Assembly: GCF_010389155.1 (NCBI RefSeq) | Contig: NC_057769.1 | Location: 10,788,735 to 10,852,734, forward strand | Reading direction: 5' to 3' | DNA: 64,000 nucleotides | From: Erigeron canadensis | Taxonomy: Eukaryota; Streptophyta; Magnoliopsida; Asterales; Asteraceae | Shown here: positions 23,538 to 35,494 of the stretch, in pieces | Layout: each line of letters opens with the position of its first letter | Position numbering within the stretch: position 1 is the first letter of the stretch | Notes under the pieces: model-generated | Told to the model about the DNA's origin: nothing | What the model saw: the letters and a program-made list of their open reading frames with translations, nothing else | Database searches by the model: none | Program-made: the position numbers and the translations under genes

Positions 23538-25905
23538 ATGATGAAGGAAGAAGAATCTTCAAGAACAGCATCGTCATCAGCAACAACAGATTGCAAGCTT
23601 TTATCTCCCTCCAACCTTCCACAACTCTTTGATTCAGTCGATGCTTTTCTTTTCGATTGTGATGGTCTCTTTCTTTCTTTCACTTTCTTTAGTTTTATTT
23701 AATCTTTTTCTATATCATATAAAAAAAAAATATACAATAGCTAGATATATGTTTTTTTTTTAAATAGAACTTGAACACAAGTTTATGTCGTTAATGATGA
23801 AATCAATACGCATATATATATATATAATATAATGTGTATATGTATAGGCGTGATATGGAAAGGAGATACACTCATTGATGGTGTTCCACACACTTTGGAT
23901 ATGCTTAGGTCCAAGGTAAGTTGTCAACAACAGATCCTGCAACAACAATGTTTATGTGAATGTATGTTTTTTTTGTCTTTTTTTTCGTAATATTATACGG
24001 AAATAGGGAATTTTACATACCGTAGCAACGTATTTTCACTTATGTCCTTCATTTGTTATTTTGTATATAGGGAGTGTTTGACTAAGCTTAGTTAAGGTTA
24101 ATCACCCTTGCTTTTATTTTGATTTGTTTAATAGAACTACAATTTGTGTCTCGTTTTGGTCAATATAACTACGTGTTTTAGGCTATCTGTGTTCCACTTC
24201 GGTTATAAAATACTAATTGTCTTAAACAAACAGTTAAACAAACAGAGAACCAGACGTGTTTCGATGGAACTTAAATAACACAAAGAACTATACTCTTCAT
24301 GACCATTAAGAACAACAATTAATATAATTACCCAAGTTGAGTGTTTGTGTAAGTACGTTGTTATATGCAATCTGCATTATACTGTAACATAAGCATCTTT
24401 CTAATCAATAAACCTTGAAATTTATATAATATTAACTTAGTCGTCAAAATTAAATTCTTGATTTTTCTCAATATTTCTTTGCAGGGGAAGAAGCTAGTTT
24501 TTGTGACTAACAATTCATCAAAGTCAAGAAGACAGAATGCGCTGAAGTTCCAGTCACTTGGAATCTCGGTTACTGAGGTTTGTTATGTTCCATTACCTTC
24601 TCTCACTTTTTTGTATATAAAATAAATGCGGTACTCAAATTCCTAGTGCATTCAGGAAGAGATATTTTCTTCATCATTTGCAGCAGCTATGTACTTGAAG
24701 ATCAATGGATTTCCTCCAGAGAAGAAGGTCAACATCTACAAGTGTCTATTACAATAATCTTAACATTTTTCTTATCAAAGATTTGACTAAAGTATATGTT
24801 ATTATTTTAGGTGTATGTAATAGGTGGTGAAGGTATATTAGAAGAGCTGAAACTTGCTGGTTTTACTGGCCTTGGTGGTCCTGTAAGCCTTTTCATTTAT
24901 TTTGTTTCTTTTGAATACAACATATACATACACGATAGACATTTTGCAATAATATATTAAATTTATATGTATCTGCAGGAAGATGGGAAAAAGACTGTGG
25001 AGCTAAAATCAAACACTCTCTTCGAGCACGATAAGAGTGTAATGTAACATGTTAATATGAATATTTTTATTTATTTTTTCTTGCTTAATAGCACGTGAAT
25101 ACTAGCTTTTTAATTTAAAATTGCAGGTTGGAGCGGTTGTTGTTGGAATTGACCCGTATATAAATTACTACAAACTACAGTAAGATATATTATCTGATTT
25201 ACTCATATAGTCACTATTTTAATGATTTTTGGTTATGATTGAAATACTAAAAATTTGAACTTATGAAAATTGTGTTATCAGGTATGGAACTCTTTGCATT
25301 CGTGAGAATCCAGGATGCATTTTCATTGCTACAAACCGTGATGCAACTGGCAATATGACTGATCTGCAAGAATGGCCTGGGGCCGGGTGTATGGTTGCTG
25401 CAGTTTGTGGTTCAACACAGAAAGAGCCTATTGTAGTTGGAAAACCGTCAACCTTTTTGATGGACTTTTTACAGAAGAAGTAAACAGTGCCTCCTAATAC
25501 TATTATTGTTAATTTTTTGAATTTGAATAGCATAAATTCTAGTTTTGCTATGTTGCCGAATAAAAGCTGACTAAAATCTTGTCTGTTCAGATACGACATT
25601 CCTACGAGTAAAATGTGCATGGTGGGTGACAGATTAGACACTGACATTTTGTTTGGGCAAAATGCTGAATGCAAAACGCTACTTGTTCTTTCGGGTACAT
25701 AAGCAGAAGTTTATAACTTTTAGTCAGTTTTTTTGTATGATTTTTGTAATGTATTTAGATTTAGACATTCATAGCTGACCTGTAAGTGTTGCTGATGGAT
25801 GCAGGTGTGACAAACCAGTCAACACTCCAAGACCCTTCGAATCATATCCAACCAGATTTTTACACAAACCAGATTTCCGACATTTTTGATCTATTGAATT
25901 CATGA
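23538..25905 (+). CDS. PGLP2: Phosphoglycolate phosphatase, cytosolic PGLP2 type
   Basis: Ten exons: 23538-23664, 23848-23915, 24485-24577, 24656-24727, 24811-24882, 24979-25038, 25127-25179, 25282-25479, 25591-25694, 25805-25905; 948 nt, 315 aa, phases consistent. It is a HAD-superfamily phosphatase: nucleophile motif FDCDG (Asp40, Asp42), motif II VTNNSSKSRRQ (Thr73), motif III Lys in VVGKPSTF (Lys236), and metal-binding GDRLDTDILFG (from 260). The conserved block AGAVVVG..INYYK-like region and YGTLCIRENPGC are typical of plant 2-phosphoglycolate phosphatase. The plastid enzyme of photorespiration has a transit peptide. This protein has only a short acidic/Ser-rich N-terminus before the catalytic core, as in cytosolic PGLP2 (about 300 aa). 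The start at 23538 was chosen as the first of two adjacent ATGs. Intron 1 has a weak donor (GTCTCT). Confidence 0.93.
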
Positions 25906-27806
25906 ACCAAGGCATCAGATTGTGTTTATCATTGAAGAATTACAATCAGAAATAATGCAACAGGGTTCAACAAACTATTGTACCATGTATGTTCTCTCAA
26001 TATTAGCCATCTCTGGCTGGCATTGGCTTCTTTAAAGCCTCATTTAAACTTTGATCACACACTTTGATTATTCTAATTTATATTAACACATGGTATGTGG
26101 TTTTTATGTAAGAAAGATTGAACTTTTATCTGGGTCTCCATTAACAATGCTGAGCTTCATGTTTGATCACACAATTCGCATTGTGTAGTATATTAGTTGT
26201 TAGCTACATTATATTAGCAATTTTATATAGACTAATGGAATTGTGATGAGTATGACCTACTTATTTACCATACATGTTGTGCTGTCCATCTTCGCCCCAA
26301 CCATGGCTAGAATAAGTCGACCAATACTAAAGAAAACCGCAGACCATTATTTGAAGGTACATTTAGTCCTGCTGATGTTTTAAAAGCCACATTAGCTAGT
26401 GAGCCGTAACTCATAAACAGCTCTACTGCAATAAAATTATGGCGTATGACTGCTTAGCTTTTTGAGGTGTTTGGATGTGTCTGTTCTAGTGTGCAATTAT
26501 CAGTTTTATAGTGGTTGGATAGTCTGCTATGCATACAAGTTTGATTGTTTATAAACTAGGAATGACCTGACTGTACTTAAGCAAGATCTATTCTATAGGC
26601 TTGTAACTCTGTCTGTATGTAGATACTTTAAGTAATTGGCTGCAGTAAATTTGATTCTCAAAGTCAAAGGTGAGTGATTTTATCCAACTTTTCTTCCTGA
26701 TTGCACCAGAACTTTATTTAAAACTTTGGTTGTATGTCCATTTAATCTTGTCATTCCCTATCAAAATTGGATTTTACAACGTGAAGTAATGGACGTTTAA
26801 AGAATCTCTCGTGGTTCTTATCACGACAAGTACATAGAAATAACGGCTATGATGGTATGATTTCTGAAACCAATTTCCAAATACAATTTTATGAGAGAAT
26901 AACAGGTTGAAGGGAAGTGGCACAGAAAAACATGGGCCCTTGACCTATTGTAGTCTCAACAGGTGTTCTGGTCCTCAAGTCGCATATACTACATGTTTTG
27001 TTATAATATTATAACATTTACTTTGTGTCTTAAACTTACATTAGTATAAAAGTATATCGTAAATAGTATTTTAAAACTTAAATATACTATACAAAAACAT
27101 TAAACCCATCTTTGACTCATGTTGGTATTGGGTTGGATTTTTGTTGATACTAAAACGTGAGGTAATGGTTGTGTATTTTAGCACTATTATACAGTATATC
27201 TCATAAAGGTCAAATTTTGGCCCATCTAAACTACTTTTTGCCACTTGTTTGTGTTTGATAAATTTTTCATTCTGTCCTGAAGCAAAATCTTGGCATCTCG
27301 GCTCTGCCACAGAACATGGATGCAAATATAAAGTTAAGGTAGTTCCTAATACTTCAAAATGAAGCTATATTTAAGGAAAACTATGAAGGCAACTACGAGC
27401 TAAGCATTTCAGGGAAGCTCTATTCAGCGTTCAACATGACCATTTGCTTTTCGTCGCGAGCTTCATATACGTTGCTTAATATCTTTTACCTTGTATCCAA
27501 GTTGGTGGAAATGTAGAATACTAAAACCTGGTCGGTCATGACTTATTAGCAAACAATTTATAGAACACAACCTTAGAAACACAATAATGCACTCGTAGTT
27601 TAAGCAAAAAGTAAAGTGGATGCTCAATAGTCAAACTCGAGCATCAATACAAAAATAAGAAGAATACAAAGATAAAAAGAGAAAAAAAGTCTTTAATAAA
27701 CCACCCCCAAGAGGCCGGAACGAAGAAAAAGAAACACTCATAATTCACGGATGAGAAACACGAAGAAAAAAAAAATGTACCTCCAAACAGAGTTTACTAA
27801 CTTCAA
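25906..27806. other. Intergenic, downstream of PGLP2
   Basis: No gene seen. The first few hundred bases are the likely 3' UTR. Short open frames have no recognisable domain. The last 150 bp (27660-27806) may be the decayed 3' remainder of the F-box pseudogene beyond the MITE, but I cannot match it to the family. Confidence 0.35.
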
Positions 27807-28164
27807 GGGGGTGTTTGGTATAAGGGAATCATAAAGAATGGATATGTAATAGAGAATGGAAATAGTGTAAAAGAGAATGAGTATTTGGAAAGAGAATGGA
27901 TTCCGTTGTTTGGTACCCACAGAGAATGAATATATAAAAAAAATAAAATTTAAATAATAATACATTTATTACATATAACATCTTTAAATAAAAATAAAAA
28001 TTTGTTTTCCATTATCACCCATTTGCTACAATTTGTAGAGAAGGGAGAGAATGGAATTGATTCCCTTCTCTCCTTTCCCATTCCCTTTCTCCATTGCAAA
28101 CAAACAAGAGAAGTATTTCTCATTCTCTTTCTCTCCTTTCCATTCCATCATACCAAACACCCCC
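27807..28164. mobile_element. Tourist-like (PIF/Harbinger) MITE
   Basis: The ends are GGGGGTGTTTGGTAT and its inverse ATACCAAACACCCCC, a terminal inverted repeat of at least 15 bp that continues imperfectly (AAGGGAATC against GATGGAATGG). The length of 358 bp and the GGGTGTTTGG-type ends are typical of Tourist MITEs. The flanking triplets are CAA and TAA, one mismatch from the TAA duplication expected for PIF/Harbinger. It has no coding capacity. It lies at the 3' end of the F-box pseudogene. Confidence 0.75.
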
Positions 28165-28165
28165 T

Positions 28166-29071
28166 AAGTTCCTTAACATGATGAAGTTCGAGTATAAGTC
28201 CTTCAAGCATCTCTTCGTTATAGTATTATAAATTTGGGGGTATCATATAATTGAATCATTCAAGTAAGCTTTAAGTAAAGACGACACATTTATTAGCAAC
28301 AAATGTTTCGTCCAATATGTCAAATTGTGTAGTGTTAGTGACAAAACATTCGGAGCATTGATTTCAATAATATCTGCAACATACTTAGATCCATGTTGAC
28401 CACACCGGTCGCATCCAGAGACGACCAAGTTCTTAACCCTTTTAGAAGTGATATCAAGCCTCCTATAACCATAGCAACATTCAAGGTTCAAGCCTTCAAG
28501 GTTTCCAACAAAGGACTTCCAGATAATATATTTTGAATCAAATCTTCATCTAGTTTCATATGTGAGACACACAAACTCTTAAGTTTATTCCAACTAATGA
28601 CACCAGATGGACTAAATATGCAGTGTTTCAATTTGAGATGAGTACAACATGAATTTTTAAAGAACGTGTCGTCTTTTAACTCAAACGTATTGTCACCTTC
28701 CGGCGCAAATGAAATTAAGTAAAGCTCTTGGACGTTACGATTAATAGCATAATGAATATAATTGTTGAGTTGTGACTCAAAGCAAACATGGAAACCGGCC
28801 ATATGGAGTTTGAATATGTTGAGCTTCTTTGATTGGCATTGAGCTATGGTTTTCTTAAAACACGATAAGTAATTAGGATGCGAGTATCTTTCATCCATAG
28901 ATGTTGGTACTCATGAAAGCGTATGAACAAAAGTCCATAGATGTTGCCATCGTTTTGAGAGAACACTTGTTCTGATGGCGTAAAATGTCGAAGGTAAACG
29001 GCTAAGGATTTCGATAAGTAAACAATCTGGTAATGAACTTATCCTATCTTTTTTCCTGCTCTTTTCTTCAT
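28166..29071 (-). pseudogene. F-box/LRR protein pseudogene
   Basis: Read on the minus strand, the relic starts with a classic F-box ([19 protein letters not shown], then [18 protein letters not shown]). LRR-type segments follow: NVQELYLISF, HLKLKHCIFSPSG, SPLLETL, then CYGYRRLDITSKRVKNLVVSG and EINAPNVLSLTL, and an EEMLEGLILELHHVKEL block at the end. It is broken at several points. The ATG at 29071 is out of frame with the F-box by one A in an A-run. There is an in-frame TGA at 28913-28911, a frameshift near 28490, a stop near 28243 and a further frame change before the last block. The MITE abuts the last recognisable codons at 28165. F-box proteins of this kind are SCF ubiquitin-ligase substrate adaptors; this copy cannot encode one. 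Confidence 0.85.
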
Positions 29072-30069
29072 AATTCTTTTTTCAAGCTTGATTTTGAGTT
29101 TTTTACCCCCTCCTCCTTTCATGACGGCAACTTCAAATACAACTCTTGTTGCCTTCTAACTCAAACTAAATTTCCTTCTGACCTTTCAACCTTTAGGAAG
29201 TAGGCCTAGCTTTTGGAAGTAGGCCCAGTCATCTTTAAACCTTTAGGCCTAGCTTGGCTAAGCTAGGGGCTGACCGGACTCGACTATGATCTCCGATAAT
29301 TCAAGATTGGTTTGGGATTTGAGTTGGGCTTTTTCAGGCTAACGTCCAACAACTCAATATTTAAAAGTTGAGGAAATTGTCAAAAAAAAAACTTGTTGGA
29401 GCGAGGTGTTAGATGGCCTCGGGACGCCCAACAAGGCCAGCTCAAGGTTTTCGGGGGCTCTAGCAAGACTGATTTTGGGGTCATCCTGTAAATATCTAAC
29501 AACTATTTTCATAGTTCTACACAAGACCAATTTTAAATTTCCGTCAACGATATTAATCCGTCATATGCATAGCACATGATGACATATAAGTCTTTTATAC
29601 CTAAAGCTAATGATGTTTTCATGCGTCTTCTTCTTGAATTAAAACCCAATCACAAATAATCAAGTAAATAAAAATACTTACCACTCACGAATATACATAT
29701 GAATATAAAGATTTTTATGTATATACATAAAAACTCACGAAAAAAGATACCTAACAATCACAACATAGAAAATAAATAGTCAAATAATTTCAAAATGCTT
29801 TATAATCCACAACATACTTATTCATAAAATCACTAAAGTAAAAACAATAATTAACACATATATAAATAATTATAAATAAGGCTTAGCTTGGATGCACCTG
29901 CATCATTTTTGGATGAAATTATTTTAAAAATCAGGGGTATTTTTGTAATATATCAATTATCTATATGATATGTATGTGTGACTCCATCTATAAACTTTGC
30001 AGTCAACTGCATATTTGATCTTGCCATATAAATAAAGACAAATAAAATATATATATATATATATACATA
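29072..30069. other. Intergenic repeat-derived DNA
   Basis: No gene seen. Segments near 29200-29350 and 29390-29490 are unusually GC-rich for the region and repeat words such as TAGGCCTAGCTT, suggesting decayed transposon DNA. Confidence 0.35.
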
Positions 30070-30802
30070 CTAGGTCTTTTACTCACGCGATGCGCAGATT
30101 ATTATAAATATTGTTTTATGAACAATCAACTAATGCGACAAGTAAATGTTTTTAGCACAACTTTTGTTAAGCTTGCTTTGACATTTTTGACATGATAGAT
30201 GCACGATTACACAAATTTTGTAAGAAGTATAAGGACTAAAGAAATGCTTTTTAGTTTGAAAGCTTTCAACAACTTAATCTTACGCAATTCATTTATTTGA
30301 TCTTCATAAAAAACTTCCACATGGTAATAAAGAACAAATCTGTACGTATCAATACAAATTCAGACTTTTCATAATAAAAAAGGTGTTTTCATTATCAAAA
30401 CACAAATGCATACCATATGAATCAATTAAAAACTAAGAAAATAAAAGTTAGAAAATCCTTTGAAGAATAACTAATAAATTAAAGTCGTCATACATATTAA
30501 ATCCTCATAATACATACATACAAATCAAATTCAAGAAAAAAAAAATCATCATATTTTTGTAATACGTACTTACTTTTCATGACAAAAATAAGAACTAAAA
30601 TCCATAAATACATATATTTCAAATAAAGAAGAAAGTAATATAAAAGCTTAATTACAAATTTAATCATATTGTGTTGAACAAATATGCAAGAACACATAAT
30701 ATTCGTGTATGTATAGGGTGAACATGGTGTAATTTTTTTGTTAATGGTAATCGATATCATTCATCTATTAGGGACTTTTTGGAAACTTCCTATTTTATTA
30801 GT
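30070..30802 (-). mobile_element. Helitron-like element 1 (non-autonomous)
   Basis: On the minus strand, the 3' end is ...GACCTAG followed by T, with a GC-rich ...TGCGCATCGCGTGAG... just inside, as in plant Helitrons. The 5' end reads CTAATAAAATAGG, close to the TCTAATAAAATAG start of the neighbouring element, but the canonical first TC has become AC. No Rep/helicase coding is present. It sits head to tail with element 2. Confidence 0.5.
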
Positions 30803-30804
30803 TA

Positions 30805-31831
30805 CTAGCTAATCAACCCAGATTTAATCCGGGCCATTGCAAATAGGTTTCGTTATATATACAAAATAAAAATTGTTATAAGAGGCTAACCTTGATCTTA
30901 AGACTGAAGGTTCAATAATATTAATAAGACTGAAGCTTCAAAGTAGAATAATATTAACAACATCATCAGTAGATAAAAATAATATAAAGTACAATCTATA
31001 AAAACAAAACACAACTGACATATCTATAACCATAAACTCAAAACACCAAAAGGAGGTAAACCTATGTAATTATGTATTTTATTAACTCTAAAATAAAATT
31101 TTACTTGGACATAGATATAAAAAATATCATTAATTTAAATTTATAAATATTTCATCAAGACTTAAATGGAAATTTTGAACTATGATAGACCAAAGAAAAA
31201 ATATGCTAAATTAAAATAAATATAATATTTTTGTAATATGACATCATCTTTAATTATATAAAATGTAGGAAAGAATTATAACATGACACATTAGATTTTT
31301 GCTTCTAGAAACAATCTTTATTTATTTATAATAGAGATCAAGTGTGGGTGTTGCAGTTTTGCATGTACGCAATAGCCAACTTAGTGATTTATTAAGTTGT
31401 CTATTTTTCATTGATATTAATAAAATCTTACAAAGGTATAACCTTTCACTCAAAAAGATATCATTCATTTAGTTAGAAAGATTTAAATTCCTATAATGAA
31501 AAGATTTAATAATTTATAATTTGATATATTTTTAATCATATATCTTTACCATAAAAATTAAACTTGATTTAGTGGATGTAATGTAATTTTTCATCAGTGT
31601 ATGGTATGTTTTTTTAATAGTTTCTAAAATTTTGTTGACAAATGATTTTGGATCCTCATCCGTTCTACATTAATTTTTTCTATTTTTATTATATATAATA
31701 AATATAATATTGTAATTGTAAAAGAAAATATGGGAATGCCACATAGGATTAAATCTTACGTGACAATGTTAGAAGCTAGCTTTAGGTTGGAAAGGCTCTA
31801 AAATTATTTGGTTAACTACTATTTTATTAGA
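30805..31831 (-). mobile_element. Helitron-like element 2 (non-autonomous)
   Basis: On the minus strand the element starts TCTAATAAAATAGTAG directly after an A and ends CTAG directly before a T, the A|T insertion rule of Helitrons. Eight bases inside the CTAG is a 17-nt hairpin, CCCGGATTAAATCTGGG (one mismatched pair). The 1027-bp interior is AT-rich and non-coding. It would depend on an autonomous Helitron in trans. Confidence 0.7.
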
Positions 31832-31935
31832 TATATAGATAGATAGATATATATACATATAAAAAATTAATCGTGCCGTAAAAAAAACACCTTATACTCA
31901 ATAGTAATGTAGTATACACATATACATAATTATAT

Positions 31936-31942
31936 AGTAGTA

Positions 31943-31999
<57 letters not shown>

Positions 32000-32062
32000 G
32001 GGTTGTTCATAATGGGAGAAATCAAAAGTTATTAGAAATAAAGACATATAAAATTATTGTTG

Positions 32063-32126
<64 letters not shown>
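31936..32126. repeat. Inverted pair of triplet microsatellites, (TAA)n and (TTA)n
   Basis: About 20 TAA/AAT units (31936-31996) and about 20 TTA units (32066-32126) stand in opposite orientation about 70 bp apart. Together they could form a long AT-only hairpin. Confidence 0.85.
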
Positions 32127-32898
32127 GAGTCTAGTTATCTTTTTTTAGTTATCTGTCTCAAATCTCAACCTTTCATCCAAGGTTCACAAAGGGGAGTAAA
32201 GCGCCTCATTTTGATACAGCCATACAGATACCTTACTTTTATTATCTAATCATTCTTATTTTATAAGTCCAGAGAATATGTAGAAAAAACCCATTACATT
32301 AAAACTTTGTGGCCTTAGTAAATGGTGAGTTTTAGCCTAGCCCACTATATAACCGACATTGACGCTCAAAAAGCGCATGTAACGCCCCCATAACGTCTGT
32401 TACATTGCCCCCACGGATGTTATGGGCAAAAAGAATTTCCCTCCGTCCCTTTTTCAACGCCCAACGGATATATTTCCTTTCTCAATGGTTCTTTTCTTTT
32501 CTTTTTTTCTTTTTCTTTTATTTTATTTTTACTTTTTAACTATATTAAATTTGAGAGTTATTGGAATCTATCACTCCAAAGGGAAAGCTCACTTTTTTTC
32601 TTAACTCCACATGTCATGATGTCATAAGTTTGAAGGTTATGGGACCCCTTGCTACCTTTGGTCTTAAAGACTAAATCGATAATTAGCTAATTCAAAGTTA
32701 AAAAAATTAATATAAAAAATTAAAACCACTTATAGTAATAATAATAATAACTAGTTGGTTATGGACCCCATGTTACAAGGCTTCAATACAATCCGTTTAA
32801 TAAATTATGCATATAATGTTCAAAAAAAAGTTATATACATTTGAATTTTATTTATTTATCGAGTACACTAATATTTCGAGGGAAAATGTATAATTTGT
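32127..32898. other. Intergenic DNA
   Basis: No gene seen. The segment 32340-32480 repeats the word ATAACG/TAACGCC and GTTATGGGC in both orientations, as in some MITEs, but I cannot define ends. Confidence 0.3.
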
Positions 32899-32906
32899 TA
32901 TTTAAT

Positions 32907-33157
32907 TAGGGATAGCCATAAGATTGGTCGGGTCTCAAAACTCACGAATATATGGTACCGGTCCTCGTCCCATATAAGGCGGGATCAGACGGGACGCGAA
33001 CGAAAAATCCAGTATTTGCGGGATTTTGTCGGTCTCGTCCCGATCCCAATCACATAAACCATCAAAAATCAATACTGGTTCCAATCTCACTTAGAACTCG
33101 GTATCACTTCTAGTACTAGTACGGGACTCGGGACTTGAAATTTTCAGCTCATCCCTA
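32907..33157. mobile_element. hAT-type MITE
   Basis: The 251-bp element starts TAGGGATAGCC and ends with the inverse of TAGGGATGAGC. It is flanked by a perfect 8-bp target duplication TATTTAAT (32899-32906 and 33158-33165). An 8-bp duplication and TAGGG termini fit the hAT superfamily. The interior is rich in CGGGAC/GTCCCG words and has no coding capacity. Confidence 0.85.
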
Positions 33158-33165
33158 TATTTAAT

Positions 33166-33758
33166 GACTATGTCTAGCTTGTAATCTATATCTATCTATA
33201 CTTTCATACTACTTATTAGGAATTGTACACCTCATGTTAACAGTGCATCCTTAAGTTTTTCTTTTATGAAATAGGAAAAGAAAGACTAAGAAAACTTTCA
33301 TTTTTTCATTCTTGAGTTTTTTCTTTAAAAGAAAAAACTGAGAAATAAAGAAAAACTTAAGGCTTTTTTTATCCAAAAACTTTCCAGCCAAATATGGTCG
33401 GATTTGGACATAAAAGCATACATCAAAATATAAAGTACCAATCCACCCCTTGAATCTGCTACTGCAACCGATCTATGCTTGAATATTCTGCTATTGCATC
33501 AATGGAATCTGTTAATGGCAGTAACTGTGGAAACATTATGGGTTAGGTTCTTGTATTTGTAATCAAGGGACGGATAACATAAAAGGAGGAGGATATGGGT
33601 TTTTGAAAAAGTGAATAGTGAGGAGATAGAGGTTATTTTATGGTCATTAAGATAAATGAATGAAATCATAGAATATAAACAATAGATAAATAGAGGAGGC
33701 GATGGCGGTTATTTGATGGTTATAATAATATGTCTATTATTTTTATGGGTTTTGTTAG
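33166..33758. other. Intergenic DNA
   Basis: No gene seen. AT-rich, with oligo-A/T tracts near 33255-33370. Confidence 0.35.
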
Positions 33759-33908
33759 TGACAGCCCTTAGGGTTGTCAGTAAAAACTAATTGGGTGCAT
33801 TAAAATTTGTACGTTGCTGTTAGAAAAATCAGGGGGCGGTTTTTAATATATAATGTACAAGTTTTTAAGCATGTAATATGTTGTTAGTGACAGGCCTTAG
33901 GGCTGTCA
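33759..33908. mobile_element. Short MITE with self-palindromic terminal repeats
   Basis: The left end TGACAGCCCTTAGGGTTGTC and the right end (inverse TGACAGCCCTAAGGCCTGTC) form an inverted pair over about 25 bp, and each is itself a near-palindrome. The same word stands alone at 2076-2090. The 150-bp interior is non-coding. No clear target duplication, so the class is not assigned. Confidence 0.5.
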
Positions 33909-34580
33909 TTATCATTATTTTTATTGATTTATATAATGAAGATATAATTGTAAATTTTTGTTTTATATCCTTTCTTTTCAATCTATTTTTTTTAACTCAA
34001 GAATGTTTTAACATCAATATGATTTTTAATCTTTTCTTTTCAAGTTTATTCCTTTCTTTTCTTTTTCTAAATGTTAAACTCGAGAATAGATCGAGGGTAA
34101 AAGTTACACAATTTGAATGCATAAAATGACAAATTACCCTTATATATTAACAATGAGATAAACAACGGGTCTTCAACTACTTATATATACTTATATATTT
34201 TATCAACATGATTAAAAACGGAATTAACAATGACTTCTTTCACAATATATTTGGGATCACCGCATTGTGTGAGTATCAAGATTTAAACTGACCAACTTGT
34301 CCAGTTATCCTTTAAAAAACTACATAATACGAGTAGTAAACTTATCTATGGGATGGTCTAGCATCCACTTTTGTAGTATCCGTTGTTACTTGTTAAAAAC
34401 GTTTGATTTTTTTTAACGTTATAATATAAAGCCAACTGGGATATGAAAAAGAATATTGATTTATTAATATCAATTTAAGAATATTCATTTTTTATTTTAA
34501 ACAAGCAATATTCTTTTGATATAAAAATTGTATAAGTTTAATTTTACCAAATGATTTTAGTTATATAAGGTTTAAAAAAA

Positions 34581-35494
34581 GGGAAAAATTCATTAAAAGG
34601 TAACCTTTTTACTTAAAATTCATAATAAAGGGAACCTATTTAGTTTTCATTTATTAAAAGGATTTTGTTTATGAAAAATTCTCAATAAAGGTAATATCAT
34701 TAGTTTTTAACAATAGACCTCCGTTAAATGTCACGTCGACTTGTCACGTCATTAAAAAAAACTATTATGTCATCTCGGTGCCTCTCTGTCTCTCTCATAG
34801 TCTCAATATACATGATATCTGTCTCTCTCATAGTCTCAATATACATGGCATGTCATCTCAATTTTTCACATAATTAATTTTACGAGTTTTATGAATATTC
34901 AAAATATTAGTGTTTTGTTAACAGATGTTTAAAGGGATTCCTAAACCAATCATTTGGAGGGATTGCTAAACGACTAGAAGACACAAAATAATACTCGTAG
35001 TCTATTAAAACAAATGGTCTAATTTATTACCAGGTATTTGAATATTTAAAGTATTGATGCTGGTTGTATTACTGCCCCTTAGCTTACTGTTTGACGAAAT
35101 TGATCAAAGAAACACAATTATGATGTTATCCGAAATGAACTGAATTTATGCGTACTTTAAAGCTTGGTGTACTAAGCTTGTGAAGATTGAAAAATACAAT
35201 TAAAAAACTTAGCCGCTAGCTTGATCATTACACGGAAAAAATAGAAAATTACAATACAATCGTTACTTTTCTTGATGATTTGGTATCAATGCTTGTTATC
35301 ATTCGAATCTCGTCATCTTTCTCAATGTCGTGGCAAGTCGATGAGACATTTAATAGAGGTTTGACGTTAAAAACTAACGATATTACATTTATTGAGAAAT
35401 TTTCATAAACGAAATCCTTTTATAGACGAAAACTAAATAGGTTTCCCTTATTTGGAAATTTGAGAAAAAAGTTATCTTTTTATGGATTTTTCTC
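34581..35494. mobile_element. Mutator-like non-autonomous element with long terminal inverted repeats
   Basis: The left arm (34581 to about 34755) and right arm (about 35322-35494) are inverted copies over about 170 bp. Matching blocks in order are AACCTATTTAGTTTTC, AAAAGGATTT, GTTTATGAAAA, TCTCAATAAA, GTTAGTTTTTAAC-like, TTAAATGTC and CGACTTG, with scattered differences. The 9-bp flanks are TTAAAAAAA and TTTAAAAAA (8 of 9 match in an A-rich site), the length expected for Mutator. The interior is non-coding and holds a 33-bp tandem duplication at about 34786-34850. Confidence 0.75.
34786..34850. repeat. 33-bp tandem duplication inside the Mutator-like element
   Basis: CTGTCTCTCTCATAGTCTCA and the following bases recur at an offset of 33 bp (34786 and 34819) with near identity. 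Confidence 0.8.
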
